Notes: generated from the letters alone by a model not told the origin. A stretch of 64,000 bases of DNA from an uncultured Thermoanaerobaculia bacterium (GCA_951813015.1 CATOTG010000004.1:124001-188000), one strand, 5' to 3'; positions 34,414 to 44,290 are shown, counted from the stretch's first letter. Program-made: numbers and translations.

Positions 34414-35324
34414 CGGCGGCGTCGGGTTCAGCGCTCAGGGCGCCGCGCCTGGAACTCGTGGGCGGCGGCGTCGAGCGGCGGGGCCGCTGGCTGCTGCGAG
34501 GGGTCGACCTCGTCATTGAACCGTCGATGCTGACCTCGGTCGTGGGGCCGAACGGGGCCGGCAAGTCGACTCTGCTGCGGCTGCTCTCCGGTACGTGGCG
34601 GCTGACCGAAGGCCAGGTGCTGCTGGGCGGATTCGATCTCGCCGCGCTGCCGCGCCGGCAGGCGGCGCGGCGGGTGGCCTACGTGCCGCAGTCGGTGCGG
34701 CCGGCGTTCGAGTTCACGGTGCGCGAGTTCGTCACCCTCGGCCGGTATCCGCACGAGAGCCGGCTCTTCGGTACCCGCTCGGCCGACCGCGGCTGGATCG
34801 ACCGCTGCCTGGACGATACGGACGTGCTGGCGCTCGCCGACCGCCGGGTCACCACGCTGTCCGGGGGCGAGTTGCAGCGCGTGCTGATGGCGCGCTGCCT
34901 CGCGACCGAAGCGGAGGTCCTGTTGCTCGACGAACCAACCTCGAATCTCGATCTGGCCCACGGCCTGGACCTCCTGGGGCTCGCCCGCCGGCTCGTCGAC
35001 GAGGGACGTTCGGTCGTTCTCGTCCTGCACGACCTGAACGCCGCCGCCCGCTTCGCCGATCGCGTGGCCGTGCTCGACGGCGGCGGCCTGGTTGCGGAGG
35101 GTCCGCCCTCCGAGGTCCTGGCGCCGGAGCTCGTGCGGCACGTGTTCCGGGTCGAGGCGGTGGCCCTGCCGGGCGCCGCGTCGACCGTGTTCGACTTCGA
35201 ACCGCTGGCCCGGTCGGATCTGCCTGGTTCCGCCGGTCGCACCGGCCCGGCGCCCGGCGCCCGCGACCGGGCTCACCGAGTCGCTCGGGAGGATTCGTCC
35301 GGCGCCGCCAGCCGCACCAGGTAG
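34410..35324 (+). CDS. ABC importer ATPase (BtuD/HmuV-like)
   Basis: 304 residues from the ATG at 34410. Seen: Walker A GPNGAGKST (about 45-53), Q-loop AYVPQSVRPAFEF, signature LSGGELQRVLMARCLA, Walker B EVLLLDEPTSNLD, and the H-loop LVLHDLNAAARFADR. Powers the importer with the two genes before it. A 40-residue tail, rich in Pro/Gly/Arg (TGPAPGARDRAHRVAREDSS), extends beyond the usual end and overlaps the 3' end of the convergent MaoC gene by about 52 bp, so the native stop may have been lost. Confidence 0.93.
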   Translation: MTAASGSALRAPRLELVGGGVERRGRWLLRGVDLVIEPSMLTSVVGPNGAGKSTLLRLLSGTWRLTEGQVLLGGFDLAALPRRQAARRVAYVPQSVRPAFEFTVREFVTLGRYPHESRLFGTRSADRGWIDRCLDDTDVLALADRRVTTLSGGELQRVLMARCLATEAEVLLLDEPTSNLDLAHGLDLLGLARRLVDEGRSVVLVLHDLNAAARFADRVAVLDGGGLVAEGPPSEVLAPELVRHVFRVEAVALPGAASTVFDFEPLARSDLPGSAGRTGPAPGARDRAHRVAREDSSGAASRTR

Positions 35325-35848
35325 CTCTGCCGGCCCTCCAGCACCCGCTCCCCGCGCTGGTTCTCGATCACGCTCTCCAGCACGACGACGCCGGTCGTCC
35401 GCTGCCGCTTCAGTTCCGCGATGCGCAGCATGGGATACAGCGTGTCGCCCGGATACACGGGCTTGAGGAACCGGCAGGACTGGTCAATGTAACCGATCAT
35501 GGCGCGCCCGATCACGTCGGCGAACGTGCCGGCGCCGGCGGCGCTGTAGCAGAGCACCTGGAGGCCGTGGGCCAGCATTCCCTGGTGGCCCTGGGACTTG
35601 CAGTACTCGACGTCGTAGTGGATCGGGTGGTTGTCGCCGGAGATTGCCTGGAACGCGGCGAAGTGGGCCTCCGTCACGGTGCGGCCGGGAAGCGGAAAGC
35701 GCTCGCCCACCTCCAGGTCGTCGAACGGCCTGACGTCGACGAGGCCGCGCTCTTGTGGCGCCCGCGGAACAGATACCGGGCGCGCCGGCGTCCCCGCCGG
35801 CACGCGGCGCGAAGCGCCGGCCTCCGGCTGACGTGCCGCTCTAGCCAC
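35273..35848 (-). CDS. MaoC-like hot-dog dehydratase
   Basis: 191 residues from a GTG at 35848; the first 35 or so residues are Pro/Arg-rich and the real start could be further in, for example at the GTG before SVPRAPQE. Seen: hot-dog hydratase-2 features DLEVGERFPLPGRTVTEAHF, AISGDNHPIHYDVEYCKSQG (the Asp-x-x-x-x-His catalytic pair), and HQGMLAHGLQVLCYSAAGAG. Probable (R)-specific enoyl-CoA hydratase or a related dehydratase. Its 5' end overlaps the stop of the threonine aldolase gene by 8 bp. Confidence 0.85.
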   Translation of the reverse strand: MARAARQPEAGASRRVPAGTPARPVSVPRAPQERGLVDVRPFDDLEVGERFPLPGRTVTEAHFAAFQAISGDNHPIHYDVEYCKSQGHQGMLAHGLQVLCYSAAGAGTFADVIGRAMIGYIDQSCRFLKPVYPGDTLYPMLRIAELKRQRTTGVVVLESVIENQRGERVLEGRQSYLVRLAAPDESSRATR

Positions 35849-36875
35849 CGAACACCCGGGTCAGAGCCTCGGCCGCCTGCGCTGTCTGTTCCGGACTCAC
35901 GTCACGGTGCGTCACCAGGCGGATGTGGGTCGGGCTGATCGCCAGGCACAGTACGTCCTCGCGTTCCAGAGCCTCAACGAATTCCCCGGCGCCGCGGCCC
36001 GTGCCCTCGACCGAGAAGATGAGGATGTTCGTGCGCTGCTCGGCGATCAGGGCGACGCCGGGAAGGTCGTTCAACGTGTCCGCCAGCAGACGGGCGTTCT
36101 CGTGGTCCTGGACGAGCAGAGGGGGGCTCTCGTCGAGGGCGACCCCGGCCGCCGCCGCGAGCACGCCGACCTGGCGCATCTGGCCGCCACACATCTGCCG
36201 GTAGCGGCGGACGTTGCGGATGAAGTCGCGAGAGCCGACGACGATCGACCCGACGGGCGCGCCCAGCCCCTTGGAAAAGCAGAAGGAGAGGGAGTCGACC
36301 GGTCCCGCGGCTTCGACGGGCGTGCAGCCGAGCGCGGTCGCGGCGTTCCACAGCCGGGCGCCGTCGAGGTGGACGCGCAGACCGCGGCGATGGGCCAGGT
36401 CGCAGAGGGCCTGGGTGCGGTCCCGGTCGTAGACCGTGCCGCCGGCCTGGTTGCAACTGTTCTCCAGGCAGAGCAGCCGGGTTGGGGCCAGCGTGGGGTC
36501 GTCCGGCGCAATCGCGGCCTCGATCTCTTCGGGCTGAAGAGTGCCGTCGTTCGCCGCCGTCACCGGGCGCGGGAACAGGCCGGTGATCCCGCTGATCCCG
36601 TTCATCTCGTGGTTGATGATGTGCGCGCTCGCCTCGAGCAGGACCTCGCTGCCGCGCGGCAGTTCGTGCGCGAGCAGGCAGGACAGGTTGCCCTGGGTGC
36701 CCGAAGGGACGAACAGGGCGGCTTCCCGACCGAGCAGGTCCGCGACGCGCTCCTGGAGCCGGTTGACCGTCGGGTCCTCGCGAAACACGTCGTCGCCGAC
36801 TTCGGCAGCGGCCATCGCCCTGCGCATGGCCGGCGACGGCCGCGTCATCGTGTCGGAGCGGAGTTCCACAGGCAT
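35841..36875 (-). CDS. Low-specificity threonine aldolase
   Basis: PLP enzyme cleaving L-threonine or allo-threonine to glycine and acetaldehyde, 344 residues. Seen: ELRSDTMTRPSPAMRRAMAA at the start; GDDVFREDPTVNRLQERVAD; FVPSGTQGNLSCLLAH; CLENSCNQAGGTVYD; LRVHLDGARLWNAA; and SFCFSKGLGAPVGSIVVGS with the PLP lysine at about residue 203. First of a two-gene unit with MaoC. Confidence 0.93.
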   Translation of the reverse strand: MPVELRSDTMTRPSPAMRRAMAAAEVGDDVFREDPTVNRLQERVADLLGREAALFVPSGTQGNLSCLLAHELPRGSEVLLEASAHIINHEMNGISGITGLFPRPVTAANDGTLQPEEIEAAIAPDDPTLAPTRLLCLENSCNQAGGTVYDRDRTQALCDLAHRRGLRVHLDGARLWNAATALGCTPVEAAGPVDSLSFCFSKGLGAPVGSIVVGSRDFIRNVRRYRQMCGGQMRQVGVLAAAAGVALDESPPLLVQDHENARLLADTLNDLPGVALIAEQRTNILIFSVEGTGRGAGEFVEALEREDVLCLAISPTHIRLVTHRDVSPEQTAQAAEALTRVFGG

Positions 36876-36958
36876 GGCGAGCTATTCGAGACTCTGCGAC
36901 CGATCCTGGAGCGGGTGACCGGTCCCGATAAGAGGCGAGCCATCATACTTGCGCGCGA

Positions 36959-38489
36959 ATGGTCGACTCACAGCACTCGCTCCCTCTTCCGCCGGCGGAT
37001 CCGGAGGTCGTCGCCGCCGCCGACCTGGGATCCAACAGCTTTCACCTGGTCGTGGCCGAAGTGCGGGGCGGTCAACTCGTGTTCGTCGACCGCCAGAAGG
37101 AGTTCGTGCGACTCGCCGCCGGACTCGACGAGCGCAAGCGGCTGACCCCCGAAGCGACAGCGCGGGCGCTCGACTGTCTCGGTCGATTCGGCGAGAGGGT
37201 GCGCTCGTTTCCGCCGGGGACGGTCCGCGTCGTGGGCACGAACACGCTGCGGCAGGCACGCAACGCCCTCGACCTGCTGGAGGCGGCGCAGCGGTCGCTG
37301 GGGCATCCGGTGGAGATCGTCTCCGGACTCGAGGAAGCGCGGCTGATCTACCTGGGGGTGTCGAGAAGTCTCGCAGGGGGACGAACGGCGTCTGGCGGTC
37401 GACATCGGCGGCGGGTCGACGGAGCTGATCATTGGCGAAGGCTCGCGGCCGCTCGATCTTGAGAGCCTGTACATGGGCTGCGTCAGCTTCAGCCTGCGCC
37501 ACTTCCCAAACGGCCGGGTGAAGGCGAAGCGGTGGACGCGGGCCGAAATCGCGGCGCTGGTGGAGCTGGAGCCGGTCGAGCGCCGCTTCCGTGCCGGGGC
37601 CGGCTGGACGGTGGCGGTCGGTTCGTCGGGAACCGTCCGCTCGGTGGCGGAAGTCGTGCGGGCCGCGGGTTGGTGCGAGCAGGGCATCACCCTGGAGGCG
37701 CTGCTGTGCCTTCGCGATCTGCTGATCGAACGCGGCAGCACGATGTGCGGCGGCATCAAGGGTCTGAGCGAAGGCAGGGCGCCGGTCTTCGCCGGCGGCG
37801 TCGCGGTGTTGCTCGCGGTGTTCAAGGCGCTCGGCATCGAGCGCATGCGGGTCGCGGGCGGTGCTCTGCGGGAAGGTGCTCTGTACGACCTGCTCGGCCG
37901 GCTGCACCACGAGGACACGCGGCACGCGGCGGTCGAGTCGATGGCCCGCCGCTACCACGTGCAGCCGGATCAGGCCGAGCGCGTGCGGGAGACGGCGCTA
38001 CAGCTGCTCGAACAGTGCGCGGCCCCGTGGAATCTCGCCGGAGAGCTTCCCTGGCTCATGCTCTCCTGGGGGGCCCAATTGCACGAGGTCGGCCTCGACA
38101 TCAACCATGCCGGCTTCCACAAGCACGGCGCATACATCGTAGAGAACGCGGAGATGCACGGGTTCTCGCTCCAGGAGCACCTGGCTCTCGCGTCGCTGGT
38201 GCGGAGCCATCGGCGCAAGTTCTCGCGCCAGATCTTCGATCGGCTGCCTTCCGCCTGGCGGCGGCCGGCGCGCCGCGTGGCCGTTCTGTTGCGCCTGGCG
38301 GTGGTCCTGCACCGGAGCCGCCGTCCGGAACCCCTGGCGGCAAGGCTCGAAGTCGATGGCCGCGATTTGAGGCTCGCGCTGCCGAAGGCGTGGCTCGAGA
38401 CGTCGCCCTTGACGCGAGCCGACCTGCGGCAGGAGGCGAAGTTCCTGGCCGCCGCGAAGTACCGGCTGACGGTGGAAGAGGATGGCTGA
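36959..38489 (+). pseudogene. ppx: Exopolyphosphatase/guanosine pentaphosphatase (Ppx/GppA), one frameshift
   Basis: The ATG at 36959 starts a standard Ppx N-terminus: AAADLGSNSFHLVVAEVRGG, then FVRLAAGLDERKRL and VVGTNTLRQARNALDLLEAA. One G too many in the G5 run 37376-37380 shifts the frame. The other frame then continues exactly with DERRLAVDIGGGSTELIIGE, MGCVSFSLRHFPNG, VAVGSSGTVRSVAEV and a C-terminal HD-type helical domain (LHEVGLDINHAGFHKHGAYI). Removing one G gives 509 residues, a full-length enzyme that hydrolyses polyphosphate or pppGpp. Given the homopolymer, this is either a recent mutation or an assembly error. Confidence 0.9.
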
Positions 38490-38572
38490 AGGGCGGCGGT
38501 CGTCGATCTCTCGCCTGACCTTGCCGCGCCCGATTGACCCGAGGGTGGGTGGAGGCGCCAGGCGTCAGGCGA

Positions 38573-38661
38573 TTACGCGCCCGTGCGCGCGGACTTCGAT
38601 CTCGATCTCCGACTCGTGGACGTAGGGGCTCTGTTACGCCCCCGTGCGCGCGGACTTCGAT
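38573..38661. repeat. 28-bp echo of the HAD gene 3' end (period 61)
   Basis: TTACGCGCCCGTGCGCGCGG plus ACTTCGAT at 38573-38600 recurs at 38634-38661 with one mismatch. The right copy is the true stop codon (TAA on the minus strand) and last eight codons of the HAD gene; the left copy is an orphan lying downstream of it. Confidence 0.93.
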
Positions 38662-39377
38662 ACGGCCGCGGCCATCTCGCCCATCGAGAAGAACACGAAG
38701 TCCGTCGTCGGCATCGTCGCGACGCGGTCGGTGGCGCCCCAGCTTCCGCCCTTGGAGAGGCGCTGGCGGTCGATCCAGGCGTTTGCGAGTCCGAACCGGT
38801 TCGCCGGCACGTGGTCGTGGTGCAGGCTCTGCGCGGTGTGCAGCACGTCGGACCGGCTGAGCCCGAAGTCGGACTTGAGGTGGGCGAGCAGGTACTCGAA
38901 GTTCGCGTCGGCCGGCTTGTAGGAGCCGATGTCCTCAGCCGTGTAGATCGCGTCGAACTCGACCCCGAGCTTGCGGTTCGAGCCGGCGATACCGTCCTTG
39001 TGGACGTTCGACAGGATGACGAGCCGGAAGTGCCGCTTGAGGATCCGCAGTGCGTCGGCCGTGTCCGGGAACGCCGGCCAATCCGGCACGGAGGCGCCGA
39101 ACGCCTCGTCGAGTTCCGGGTTTGTCTGCATGCCGAGGCGGTCGGCGATGCGTTGGTGCACCCGCTTCAGCAGCGCAGGATAAGGCAGATCAGGCGTCTC
39201 CTGCTCCTGAAGGCTCTCGCAACGCCCGAAGGCGGCCAGCGCCGCGGCGCGGACGACCTCGGCGTCCTGGTTCCGCATGATCAGCGGCTGCAAGGCGTCC
39301 CAGATGCCTGTCTCCCAGTCGATCAGGGTGCCGTAACAGTCGAACGTCAGGACGCGGTAGTCGGTGAGTCGGGGCAT
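38634..39377 (-). CDS. Type II haloacid dehalogenase-like HAD hydrolase
   Basis: 247 residues from the ATG at 39377. Seen: HAD motif I with the nucleophile in VLTFDCYGTLIDWE (Asp13), motif II VILSNVHKDGI, motif III Lys and IV within YTAEDIGSYKPADANFEYLL, and a helical cap domain between I and II. Resembles L-2-haloacid dehalogenases, but the dehalogenase activity cannot be assumed. An unusual HTAQSLHHDHVPANRFGLAN segment follows motif IV. Cytoplasmic. Confidence 0.87.
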   Translation of the reverse strand: MPRLTDYRVLTFDCYGTLIDWETGIWDALQPLIMRNQDAEVVRAAALAAFGRCESLQEQETPDLPYPALLKRVHQRIADRLGMQTNPELDEAFGASVPDWPAFPDTADALRILKRHFRLVILSNVHKDGIAGSNRKLGVEFDAIYTAEDIGSYKPADANFEYLLAHLKSDFGLSRSDVLHTAQSLHHDHVPANRFGLANAWIDRQRLSKGGSWGATDRVATMPTTDFVFFSMGEMAAAVSKSARTGA

Positions 39378-39716
39378 AGGTGCGATGGTCGCGGTTGCTC
39401 TGAAGTCACAGGATGAGCCGTTCGAGGACTTGGCTGCGGCTGACGGTTGGGGTTCCACCGCCCTTCAGAGTCAACCGATGGCGGCCACTCCGACGGCTAC
39501 TGCTTCGAGCATCTGATCGAGCCGCACGAGCGCGGAGCGACGTACCCGCAGGAACTCGGCTGGGTCCGACCTCTCCTCAGGTTCGTTGAGCGTACGGTAC
39601 ACGAGGCAGCTTTTGTTGCCCGCGTGAATTCGCGCCGGACGCGAGCCGTGAGCCGATCGACTTTCAGGTGATCATGCCCCGGTTCGACAACGAGGGCTGG
39701 TGGTACTGTCGCCGCG
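39378..39716. other. Intergenic stretch with no recognised feature
   Basis: 339 bp between the divergent HAD and DNA methyltransferase genes. Open frames here are short and do not resemble proteins. It presumably holds both promoters; no convincing promoter or structure was identified. Confidence 0.6.
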
Positions 39717-40813
39717 ATGAGTTCGGCATCGGCAGAGGAGGCTCGGAACCCTGTCGACCCGCTGCTTGAACTCGTGCCGCAGCGTTGGCGGTCCTTCGCG
39801 AATCCGCGCCGGGATCTGCCGAAACTCGCCAGGGATCCGAGCGCCACGGCCCGGATCGAGGCGTTGCTCGGCGAAGTGCCCACGCGCCACGAGCTGTTCC
39901 TGGGCGACTCCCGCTCCGTGCCGCCGCTGGCGCCTGAGTCCATCCACCTGGTGGTCACGTCGCCGCCGTACTGGACTCTGAAGGAGTATCCGCTCGCCGA
40001 CGGACAGTTGGGCTGGGTCGAGGACTACGAGGACTTCCTGGACCAGCTCGACCTGGTTTGGAAGCGCTGCTACGACGCGCTGGCGCCTGGTGGCAGGGTG
40101 GTCTGCGTGGTCGGCGACGTCTGCCTCTCGCGGCGGCGGCATGGCCGCCACGCCGTGGTTCCGCTGCACGCTGCGATTCAGGAGCGTTGCCGGCGCATTG
40201 GCTTCGACAACCTGGCGCCGATCATCTGGCACAAGATCGCCAACGCGGCCTACGAAGTGGCGGGCGGCAAGGGCGCATTCCTGGGCAAGCCCTACGAACC
40301 GAACGCCGTGATCAAGAACGACATCGAGTTCATCCTCATGCAGCGCAAGCCGGGCGGCTATCGTCGGCCCACACCGGCGGCCAAGGTGCTCAGCCTGATC
40401 CCGGCCGACCTCCACCACAAGTGGTTCCGCCAGGTCTGGGAGGGGCTCGGAGGCGCATCGACCCGACATCATCCTGCGCCGTACCCGCTGGAGATCGCCG
40501 AGCGGTTGATCCGCATGTTCAGTTTGCGGGAGACACGGTGTTCGACCCCTTCATGGGTACCGCCACGACCCAGGCGGCGGCGGCGAAGTGGGGCCGGAAC
40601 AGCGTCGGTGTTGAGGTCGAGCCGGAGTACTTCGAGGCCTGCGTGGCACGAATGTCGCACGAGGCGGCCCACATGTTCAGCCGCGTCGAGGTCGTGCCTC
40701 GCCTCGGCGCCGAAGCTCCGGAATCCCGAGGCCCTCCGCTGACCCTGGAGGTTGTGGGCGCGGCCCGACGACCTCCAGCCCGTTCCCCAAGCCCCCTGAA
40801 CAGGCGGGTGTGA
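39717..40813 (+). pseudogene. Beta-class DNA (m4C/m6A) methyltransferase, one frameshift
   Basis: SAM-dependent DNA methyltransferase. The ATG at 39717 reads LFLGDSRSVPPLAPESIHLV, then TSPPYWTLKEYP (catalytic motif IV, residues 81-92), a target-recognition-like middle region, and ERLIRMFS. At the T3 run 40523-40525 one T is missing. The +2 frame then gives FAGDTVFDPFMGTATTQAAA, with WGRNSVGVEVEPEYFEACVA (SAM-binding motif I), ending at 40813. The order IV-then-I defines the beta class; TSPPYW favours N4-cytosine. Repaired length is 365 residues. No restriction endonuclease gene is adjacent, so it looks like an orphan. Confidence 0.88.
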
Positions 40814-40849
40814 CCGCCGCCGCGGCGCCACGCCGCCCGGCCGTCACCC

Positions 40850-43800
40850 TCAAGGCCGGAACTGGACCGGCCGCGGCTTGAGCCGGGCCGGCTGCGAGAC
40901 GATCTTCCAGGCCGTATCGATCCACTCGCAGATCATCCGGCGGGTGTCGCGCGGGTCGATCATCTCTTCGATCTGGAAGCGGGAGAGGGGGCCGACGGGG
41001 CCGCGGGCGCTTTCGATCCTCGCCATCAGCTCCTCCCGGAGGGCTCTCGGGTCTTCGGCTTCGGCCAGTTGGCGCTTGTAGGCGGCTTCGATGCCGCCTT
41101 CGGGCGGGATGCCGCCGGTGTCGGCGGCGGGCCAGGCAACCCGCATGGAGGGTTCGGCGCGGGGCGTGGCGTAGTTGTTGCCGGCGACGCCGAAGCTGCG
41201 CCGCATGATGACGGTGAAGATCGGCGTGGTGACCTGGGAGAAGGCGATCATCCACTGCCCGCCCCAGCGGATCGTGCCGGCAATCTCGTGTTCGAGGCCG
41301 ACGGCGAAGCCGGGGTTGTCGACGAGGTTGAGGACCGGCAGGTGAAAGAGGTCGCAGAGGTCGAGGTGGCGGGTGAGCTTGCGGCAGCCTTCGGCGGTGA
41401 GCGCGCCGCCGTTCGCGTGCTGGCTGTCGGAAGCGATGACGCCCACCGGAAAGCCGTTCATCCGAACGAACCCGGTGACCTGGTCGGTACCCCAGAGCGG
41501 GCCGATCTCGAAGAAGGAGTCCCTGTCCGCCATCAGGCGGATCGCCTTGCGCACGTCGAAGGTCGCGGTGCGCTTGCGGGGAATCAGGTGGAACAGTTCC
41601 TCGTCGCGGCGGTCGGCCGGGTCGTTGGGGTCCGGCTCTGCCGTGGGGGGCGGCTCGAAGACGGAAGCGGGCAGATAGGACAGGAAGCGCCGGGTGAGAG
41701 CCATCGCCTCCTCCTCCGTTTCGGCCAGGTTGTCCACCGAACCGTTGCGGCAGTGGATGTGCCAGCCGCCGAGGTCTTCCTTCGTGATGTCGTAGCCCAT
41801 CGCGGGGCGGACGACCGGCGGTCCGGCGACGAACAACTGCGCGATGTCGCGCACCATGACGGAGAAGTGGCCCAGCACGGCCTTGGCGGCGCCGATGCCG
41901 ACGACGCTGCCGAGCAGCAGGTTGACGACCGGCACGGTGCTCAGTTGCTCCGTGTACATCGTGCTGCCGAGGTGGCCCGGCAGGAAGGACCCGCCCGCGC
42001 CCGCGACCCGGGGCCGGCCGGCCTTGATCGCCCCGTGGCTCTCCCTGGCCTTGCTCTCGCCCTCCTTCTTCTGCTGAGGCACCATCGCCGCGACGCTGCC
42101 GCCGCCAGACGAGCCGTCGAGCAGGCGCACCGACGGCGCCCGCATCTCCAGGGCCAGCTTGTCGAGATGGCGGCTTTTTTCGCTGATGGCGCCGTCCGCG
42201 TGGCCGCCCCGGGAGGTGAAGTCGTCGGCGCAGACGACGACGGCGCGCCCCTCGATCCTGCCCCAGCCGCCGACGTGGTTGGCGGGCGTGAAGTCGACGA
42301 TCGCGCCGTCTTCGTCGTACGAGGCGAAGCCGGCGATGCTGCCGATCTCGCGGAAGCTGCCGTCGTCCAGCAGGAGATCGATGCGCTCGCGGCAGGTCAG
42401 CTTGCCGCGGCTGCGCTGGCGCACGACGCCGCGTTCCTCGGAGCCGGGCGCCAGCCGCTTGTGCGCAAGCGCCTGCATGGCGGCGACGTCCTCGAGCTGC
42501 GGGGCCCAGGTGTCGTCGCGCTGTTCCGGCTGGAGTTTGACGGCCCCCCTGGCCGGTGCGATGACCGCGACGACCTGGCCAGCCTCCACCGTGTCGCCGG
42601 CGGCGAGCGGTTCAAGCGCCGCCACCGTGCCGGAAAGCGGCGCGGCGACCTGGGACTCCATCTTCATCGCGCTGACGATGAGCAGGGCTTCGCCCGCGGC
42701 GACGCGGTCGCCTTCCGCGACCCGGACCTCCAGGATCGATCCGGCCATGGGACAGGCGACGGCGTGCTGACCGGGTTCGACCTCCAGCTCGGCGGCCGCC
42801 GACGTTGAGGCGGCTGGCGCGCCGACGCCGCCGGCCACGGAAACGCCCATGACCGTTGCCTGTTGCCGCAGCAGGGTCAGGGCGCCGTTGCCGCCAGCGC
42901 CGGTGGCGGGGGACAGCAGGTCCGGATGTTCAGCGAGAAGCGTTGTTCGCGCGTCGCCGGCGCGGACCGCGGTGTGGGCGAGGATCGCCTTCAGTTGATT
43001 CAGGTTGGTGGCCAGACCGCCAATGTGGAACTCGTCCAGGGCCCGGAGAAGGCGGTCGACCGCGGCGACGTGGGAGGCGTCGCCTGAACCGAACGACGAG
43101 GAACTCGAAGCTGTGACCTTGGCGAGCAGCGGGTCGAACTGGGGCGGCGGCGCGTAGCCGACGTAGCCGCAGCCGTCCACGCGCACGCCGGGGCCGGTGG
43201 GCTCCTTGTAGGCGCTGAGCGTTCCGGCGCCGCGCGCGACCACCCGGGCCTGGACGGCGGCGCCGCGCGGCGCCCCGACCGCGTCCTGGTTTCCGAGGCC
43301 GAGCGAGGCGAGCGTGGCGCCGGCGGCGATCCGGAACTGCGCTTCAACGAGGTCGATGCCGGTGACCTGCTCGGTGACGGTGTGTTCGACCTGAATGCGT
43401 GCGTTGCACTCGATGAAGAAGTGTTCGCCCGTTTCGGGCACGACGAGGAACTCGACCGTGCCGGCGTTCGCGTAGCCCGCCGCGGCGACCAGCTTGACCG
43501 CGTCGGCGAGGATGTGGTCCCGCAGGTCGCCTTCCATCGCGGGCGCCGGCGCCGTCTCGATCACCTTCTGATTGCGCAACTGGACCGAGCAGTCCCGCTC
43601 GTGCAGGTGGACGACGTTGCCGTCGTTGTCTGCGAGCACCTGGACTTCGATGTGGCGCGGCCGTTCGATCAGCTTCTCGAGGAACACGGCGCCGCTGCCG
43701 AACGCAGCTTCGGCCTCGCTCCGGCAGCGGGCGAACGCTTCGGCCATCGCCTCGGCGGACCTGACTCTGCGCATGCCGCGACCGCCGCCGCCGGCGGCCG

Positions 43801-44290
43801 CCTTCAGCATGACGGGATAGCCGAGCTGCGCGGCAAGGTTCGCCGCGTCGGCAGCGGATGGAATCGGGTCGTCGCTGCCGGAAACCACCGGGATGTCGAG
43901 GGAGGCCGCGAGCTGGCGGGACCGCACCTTGTCGCCGAACAGCGAGAGCGCGGCCGGCGGCGGGCCGACGAAGGCGAGTCCGGCATCGATGCACCGCAGT
44001 GCGAAGTCGACGTTCTCAGCCAGGAAGCCGTAGCCGGGGTGAACGCAGTCGCAGCCGCTCCGCTGCGCCGCCGCCACCAGCGCCTCCGCGTCGAGGTAGG
44101 CGGCGACGGGATCGTCGAGGGCGCCGTTTCCGATCTGAACGGCCGAGGTCGCGAGCCGGGTGTGAAGCGACAGCGAGTCGGCGGCCGGATAAACGCCGAC
44201 GGACTCCATGCCGAGCGCCGAGGCGGCCTTGACGATGCGGATGGCGATCTCGCCGCGGTTGCTGATCAGGACCCGTTCGAGTTGCGGCAT
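40850..44290 (-). CDS. Single-polypeptide acyl-CoA carboxylase (BC-BCCP-CT fusion)
   Basis: Biotin-dependent carboxylase of 1146 residues holding all activities in one chain. Seen in order: biotin carboxylase (residues 1-450; RVLISNRGEIAIRIVKAASA, MLKAAAGGGGRGMR, FLEKLIERPRHIEVQVLAD, FFIECNARIQVEHTVTEQVT); the biotin carrier with AMKMES (Lys near residue 540); and carboxyltransferase beta and alpha halves (about 600-1146; GGSVAAMVPQQKK, VPVVNLLLGSVVGIGAAKAV, LNLVDNPGFAVGLEHEIAGT, MRRSFGVAGNNYATP). Resembles long-chain acyl-CoA carboxylases, which also take short substrates. Role: malonyl- or methylmalonyl-CoA type products from acyl-CoA. It stands alone. Confidence 0.93.
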   Translation of the reverse strand: MPQLERVLISNRGEIAIRIVKAASALGMESVGVYPAADSLSLHTRLATSAVQIGNGALDDPVAAYLDAEALVAAAQRSGCDCVHPGYGFLAENVDFALRCIDAGLAFVGPPPAALSLFGDKVRSRQLAASLDIPVVSGSDDPIPSAADAANLAAQLGYPVMLKAAAGGGGRGMRRVRSAEAMAEAFARCRSEAEAAFGSGAVFLEKLIERPRHIEVQVLADNDGNVVHLHERDCSVQLRNQKVIETAPAPAMEGDLRDHILADAVKLVAAAGYANAGTVEFLVVPETGEHFFIECNARIQVEHTVTEQVTGIDLVEAQFRIAAGATLASLGLGNQDAVGAPRGAAVQARVVARGAGTLSAYKEPTGPGVRVDGCGYVGYAPPPQFDPLLAKVTASSSSSFGSGDASHVAAVDRLLRALDEFHIGGLATNLNQLKAILAHTAVRAGDARTTLLAEHPDLLSPATGAGGNGALTLLRQQATVMGVSVAGGVGAPAASTSAAAELEVEPGQHAVACPMAGSILEVRVAEGDRVAAGEALLIVSAMKMESQVAAPLSGTVAALEPLAAGDTVEAGQVVAVIAPARGAVKLQPEQRDDTWAPQLEDVAAMQALAHKRLAPGSEERGVVRQRSRGKLTCRERIDLLLDDGSFREIGSIAGFASYDEDGAIVDFTPANHVGGWGRIEGRAVVVCADDFTSRGGHADGAISEKSRHLDKLALEMRAPSVRLLDGSSGGGSVAAMVPQQKKEGESKARESHGAIKAGRPRVAGAGGSFLPGHLGSTMYTEQLSTVPVVNLLLGSVVGIGAAKAVLGHFSVMVRDIAQLFVAGPPVVRPAMGYDITKEDLGGWHIHCRNGSVDNLAETEEEAMALTRRFLSYLPASVFEPPPTAEPDPNDPADRRDEELFHLIPRKRTATFDVRKAIRLMADRDSFFEIGPLWGTDQVTGFVRMNGFPVGVIASDSQHANGGALTAEGCRKLTRHLDLCDLFHLPVLNLVDNPGFAVGLEHEIAGTIRWGGQWMIAFSQVTTPIFTVIMRRSFGVAGNNYATPRAEPSMRVAWPAADTGGIPPEGGIEAAYKRQLAEAEDPRALREELMARIESARGPVGPLSRFQIEEMIDPRDTRRMICEWIDTAWKIVSQPARLKPRPVQFRP

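Noticed and set aside
41069..42808. 579-codon plus-strand frame opposite the acyl-CoA carboxylase
   Set aside because: Shadow of a GC-rich gene; the other strand has complete carboxylase motifs.
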